DNA of 64,000 bases, taken from assembly GCF_024172085.1 (NCBI RefSeq), contig NZ_JAMZDZ010000001.1:4836001-4900000 (forward strand), in the 5' to 3' direction. This stretch comes from Hamadaea flava. GTDB lineage: Bacteria > Actinomycetota > Actinomycetes > Mycobacteriales > Micromonosporaceae. The notes under the pieces are model-generated. The model had not been told where the DNA came from. It made no database searches and saw nothing but the letters and a program-made list of their open reading frames with translations. Both the position numbers and the translations under genes were made by a program. The first letter of the stretch is position 1. Each line of letters begins with the position of its first letter. Of this stretch, positions 61,726 to 64,000 are shown piece after piece.

Positions 61726-61989
61726 GTGCCGAAGTCGCAGGTCCGCAAGAAGAAGGTCTACACGCCGCCGACCGACGTGCGGCCCACCGCTGCGATGGCC
61801 GACAAGCGGCCGAGCCCGATCTGGCTGCCGATCACCGCAGTGACGCTGATTGTTCTGGGTATCGCCTGGCTCGTCGTCTACTACCTCTCGCAGGGGGAGT
61901 ATCCCGTATTGAGCTGGAACTACTGGAACATCGCGGTCGGTTTCGGGGCGATGGTCGTCGCGCTCGGCCTGCTCTCCAAGTGGCGTTGA
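61726..61989 (+). CDS. crgA: Cell division protein CrgA
   Basis: An 87-residue septum-associated membrane protein with a basic N-terminus (MPKSQVRKKKVYTPP), two transmembrane helices (about 33-53 and 65-83) and the conserved NYWNIAVGFG region. CrgA inhibits premature FtsZ-ring function in Streptomyces sporulation and recruits wall enzymes in mycobacteria. GTG 61726 follows GGGAG. Confidence 0.95.
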   Translation: MPKSQVRKKKVYTPPTDVRPTAAMADKRPSPIWLPITAVTLIVLGIAWLVVYYLSQGEYPVLSWNYWNIAVGFGAMVVALGLLSKWR

Positions 61990-62006
61990 TCCGGTCATAG
62001 CTCACG

Positions 62007-62040
62007 AAGGGCCCCACAGCAGTGCTGTGGGGCCCTTTCT
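62007..62040. terminator. Strong bidirectional terminator after crgA
   Basis: AAGGGCCCCACAGCA (62007-62021) pairs with 62023-62037, followed by TCTTTT. It lies between crgA and the convergent protease gene. Confidence 0.93.
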
Positions 62041-62056
62041 TTTCGCTGTCTGTCTG

Positions 62057-64000
62057 CTATCTGCGGGGCAGGCTCGTCGCGCAACCCCTGGCCCGAACGC
62101 TGAAGATCGGGTACGCCGACTTCTGGCATGAGACCGGGGCGTACGGGGCGATGGACAGATCGGTCCAGTCCCCGGCGACTCCCGTGTTCGACACGGCGCG
62201 AACCTTGACGGTCCGAGCCACGGCGGGCTCGGTCGTGGTCACCGTGAAGCCGGTCTGCGTGCCCGCGACCGAGGTCGGCCCACCCGTCAGCGCGGGACTG
62301 TACTGGAACTCCCAGTGATCCAGCGACTGCCCGGCCGGCAGGTACGCCGCGGCCAGCGTGCTGACGACGACGTTCGTTCCGTCGTAGTACGCGTACCCGG
62401 TGGGCGCCGACGGCCGCGCGGCACACGTGTACGCCCGGAAGTCGTCGAGGTACCAGTCGTACGAGTTCGTGTTACCGGCGTTGACCGCCAGGACGAAGCG
62501 GAGCCGCACCGACTTGCCAGCCCAGCTCGTGAGGTCGAGGCGGACGTCGGAGTACCCCGTCGTCTGGGCGAGCTGAGCGGGTCCGACTGCGGCGGGCAAT
62601 GCGGCCCACGCGCCGCCGTCGACGCTGGCCTGGACCCTCGTCGAGGCGCCGGTGCTAGCGTCGAGCGCGGCCTGCTGGAAGTGCACGTAGGTGTTGCCCG
62701 TCGCCGGAACCGTGATGGACTGCGGCATCGTCGCGGTCGTGCCGTTCCCGGTCGTGCTCGGAGCCCATCCGTTCAGCGAGCCGGTGCCGACTGCGGCGTA
62801 CTGGTACCGGGCCACGTCCGACGGGATGTTCAGCCAGTTGTAGGTGTTGCTGACCGGCCAGGTGCCCGGCTTCTCGAAGCCGTCGTAGTAGATCGTGTCG
62901 ACGGGCTGGGCTGCCGACGTGGGGCACAGGGCAACCTTGGTGAGGCCGGCTGCCGCCTGGTTCCGCATGCCGGTCTGGCTGATCACGGGCTCCAGGTTGG
63001 CGCAGTCGGTCGGTGTGAAGCCGAAGTGGCCGACGAGCTGCGTACAGGCGGAGGTGAGCGCCGTCGCCAGCGTTCCGTAGTCCGCGGCGGACGGCAGCAG
63101 GTGCATGACCCGCCACCACAGCTGCGCCGATTTCGCGTTGCCGATGCCGTTCGGCCCGGCGGCGATCAGGTACGCCGCGTAGTTGGCCACGCCGGAGTTG
63201 GTGTGGACACCACCGCTGTCGTCCTCCCCGTTGTCCCAGTTTGTGCCGCCGACCGTCTTGGGCTGCCCGTACAGATTCGGGTTGTCCATGCTGCGCAGCG
63301 TCCCGATCGAGCTGGGCAGATCCTCGCCGAGTTGCCACTTCAGGCTCGGGTTGGCCTCGTTCACCGCGGTGTACTGCTGGTCGACGAACTCGCCCATGAT
63401 GTCCGAGAGCGCCTCGTTGAGGGCGCCCGACTGGTACGCGTACAGCAGGTGCGAGGAGTACTCGGTCACCCCGTGCGTGTACTCGTGGGCGACCACGTCG
63501 TCGGTGGCGAACCCGTCGCCGAAGACGAACTGGGTGCCTTCCCAGAAGGCGTTCCGGAACGGGCACCGGGCCACGTCACAGACCCGGACGGTGGCCTGCA
63601 GCTGGGCGCCGTGGCCGTCGAACGAGTCGACGCCGAAGTTCGCCTTGTAGAAGTCGTAGGTCGCGCCGAGCATGTCGTACACCTTGTTGACCTCGGCGAC
63701 GGTGCTGACCGCACCGCCCTCCTTACGCGTGGTGCTCTTCGCTCCCAGGGTGGTCGACGGCGTGCAGCGGTAAGCCGCCGCGTTGTTGGTGTCCACCTTC
63801 GTCCCGGCGAGGTCGCAGACGATCCGGCTGCGGGCGCTCTGCCGGTCCGACATGGTCAGCCGAGCGGTGCCGTCGAGCGCGTCCACGAGCACCGTCGCGA
63901 CCTCGCCGCCGTCGGTGGCCGTGATCGCGACCTGCCAGGTCGGGCGCAGGCTCGCGGCGCCCGGGGCGCCGATCAGCGTCGGGTCGTACAGCGCCAGTTG
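62057..64000 (-). CDS. M4-family (thermolysin-like) metalloprotease, 5' end missing
   Basis: Secreted zinc protease, 647 residues visible; the N-terminus lies beyond the window. After a propeptide-like part comes the catalytic domain with HEYTHGVTEYSS (HExxH) and the distal NEALSDIMGEF carrying the third zinc ligand Glu, then GVHTNSGVANYAAYLIA with the M4 GxxxxSG/His region. Downstream are a jelly-roll-like domain (about 300 residues from the C-terminus, WPVSNTYNWLNIPSD onward) and a fibronectin-III-like domain (SAPTGYAYYDGTNVVVSTL), probably for substrate binding. It ends in TAG at 62057-62059. Confidence 0.93.
   Translation of the reverse strand, partial: QLALYDPTLIGAPGAASLRPTWQVAITATDGGEVATVLVDALDGTARLTMSDRQSARSRIVCDLAGTKVDTNNAAAYRCTPSTTLGAKSTTRKEGGAVSTVAEVNKVYDMLGATYDFYKANFGVDSFDGHGAQLQATVRVCDVARCPFRNAFWEGTQFVFGDGFATDDVVAHEYTHGVTEYSSHLLYAYQSGALNEALSDIMGEFVDQQYTAVNEANPSLKWQLGEDLPSSIGTLRSMDNPNLYGQPKTVGGTNWDNGEDDSGGVHTNSGVANYAAYLIAAGPNGIGNAKSAQLWWRVMHLLPSAADYGTLATALTSACTQLVGHFGFTPTDCANLEPVISQTGMRNQAAAGLTKVALCPTSAAQPVDTIYYDGFEKPGTWPVSNTYNWLNIPSDVARYQYAAVGTGSLNGWAPSTTGNGTTATMPQSITVPATGNTYVHFQQAALDASTGASTRVQASVDGGAWAALPAAVGPAQLAQTTGYSDVRLDLTSWAGKSVRLRFVLAVNAGNTNSYDWYLDDFRAYTCAARPSAPTGYAYYDGTNVVVSTLAAAYLPAGQSLDHWEFQYSPALTGGPTSVAGTQTGFTVTTTEPAVARTVKVRAVSNTGVAGDWTDLSIAPYAPVSCQKSAYPIFSVRARGCATSLPRR

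Overview
The window is a high-GC actinobacterial chromosome segment that starts at the replication origin. The order dnaA end - oriC - dnaN - gnd - recF - DUF721/dciA-like - gyrB - gyrA - DUF3566 - tRNA-Ile - DLW-39-like mini-gene - tRNA-Ala is the conserved origin block of Actinobacteria. The gnd insertion, heavy use of CGTACGC words, GTG starts, chaplin-like repeats and class E sortase point to a filamentous actinomycete, most likely Micromonosporaceae (inference from gene order and style; no database search was possible).

Layout. 1-11.5 kb: replication, gyrase and tRNA core. 11.5-18.6 kb: DUF998 membrane protein, a SigE-type sigma factor with a tiny membrane partner, a FrnE-like DsbA oxidoreductase, a GDSL hydrolase, and a second ECF sigma factor with a membrane-anchored partner. 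16.8-21.5 kb: an HSP90-like chaperone overlapping a 960-residue TPR protein. 21.5-32.8 kb: a TetR regulator, a biotin carboxylase without carrier domain, HMG-CoA lyase and, 6 kb further on, an acyl-CoA carboxylase beta subunit with an acyl-CoA dehydrogenase. A shared palindrome (core AACG-N2-CGTT) before all three transcription units suggests one TetR-controlled leucine/acyl-CoA catabolic regulon. Between its halves lie two secreted proteins (one with five chaplin-like repeats), a flotillin/NfeD pair and a PIG-V-like mannosyltransferase.

32.9-49 kb: an MMPL transporter carrying a palindromic insertion, an XRE-STAND regulator, two membrane-anchored PASTA-type proteins, a Lys/Pro-tailed membrane protein, a GCS2-like ligase, a CapA-like protein, a BldB/WhiJ-like XRE-DUF397 pair, three poorly known genes, a sugar epimerase-glycosyltransferase pair and tRNA-Leu(CAG).

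49.3-62 kb is the conserved growth and division kinase cluster fhaA-fhaB-pstP-rodA-pbpA-pknA-pknB, convergent with crgA-side genes (trpG/pabA, a small membrane protein, sortase E, DUF881). crgA follows, then a truncated M4 metalloprotease running off the end. The most interesting system-level signal is a short linear motif D-[AE]-T-x-x-[IL], repeated in the cytoplasmic tails of the sortase and one PASTA protein and present in PknB, with a related site in RodA. It has the form of Ser/Thr-kinase sites readable by the FHA proteins encoded next door.
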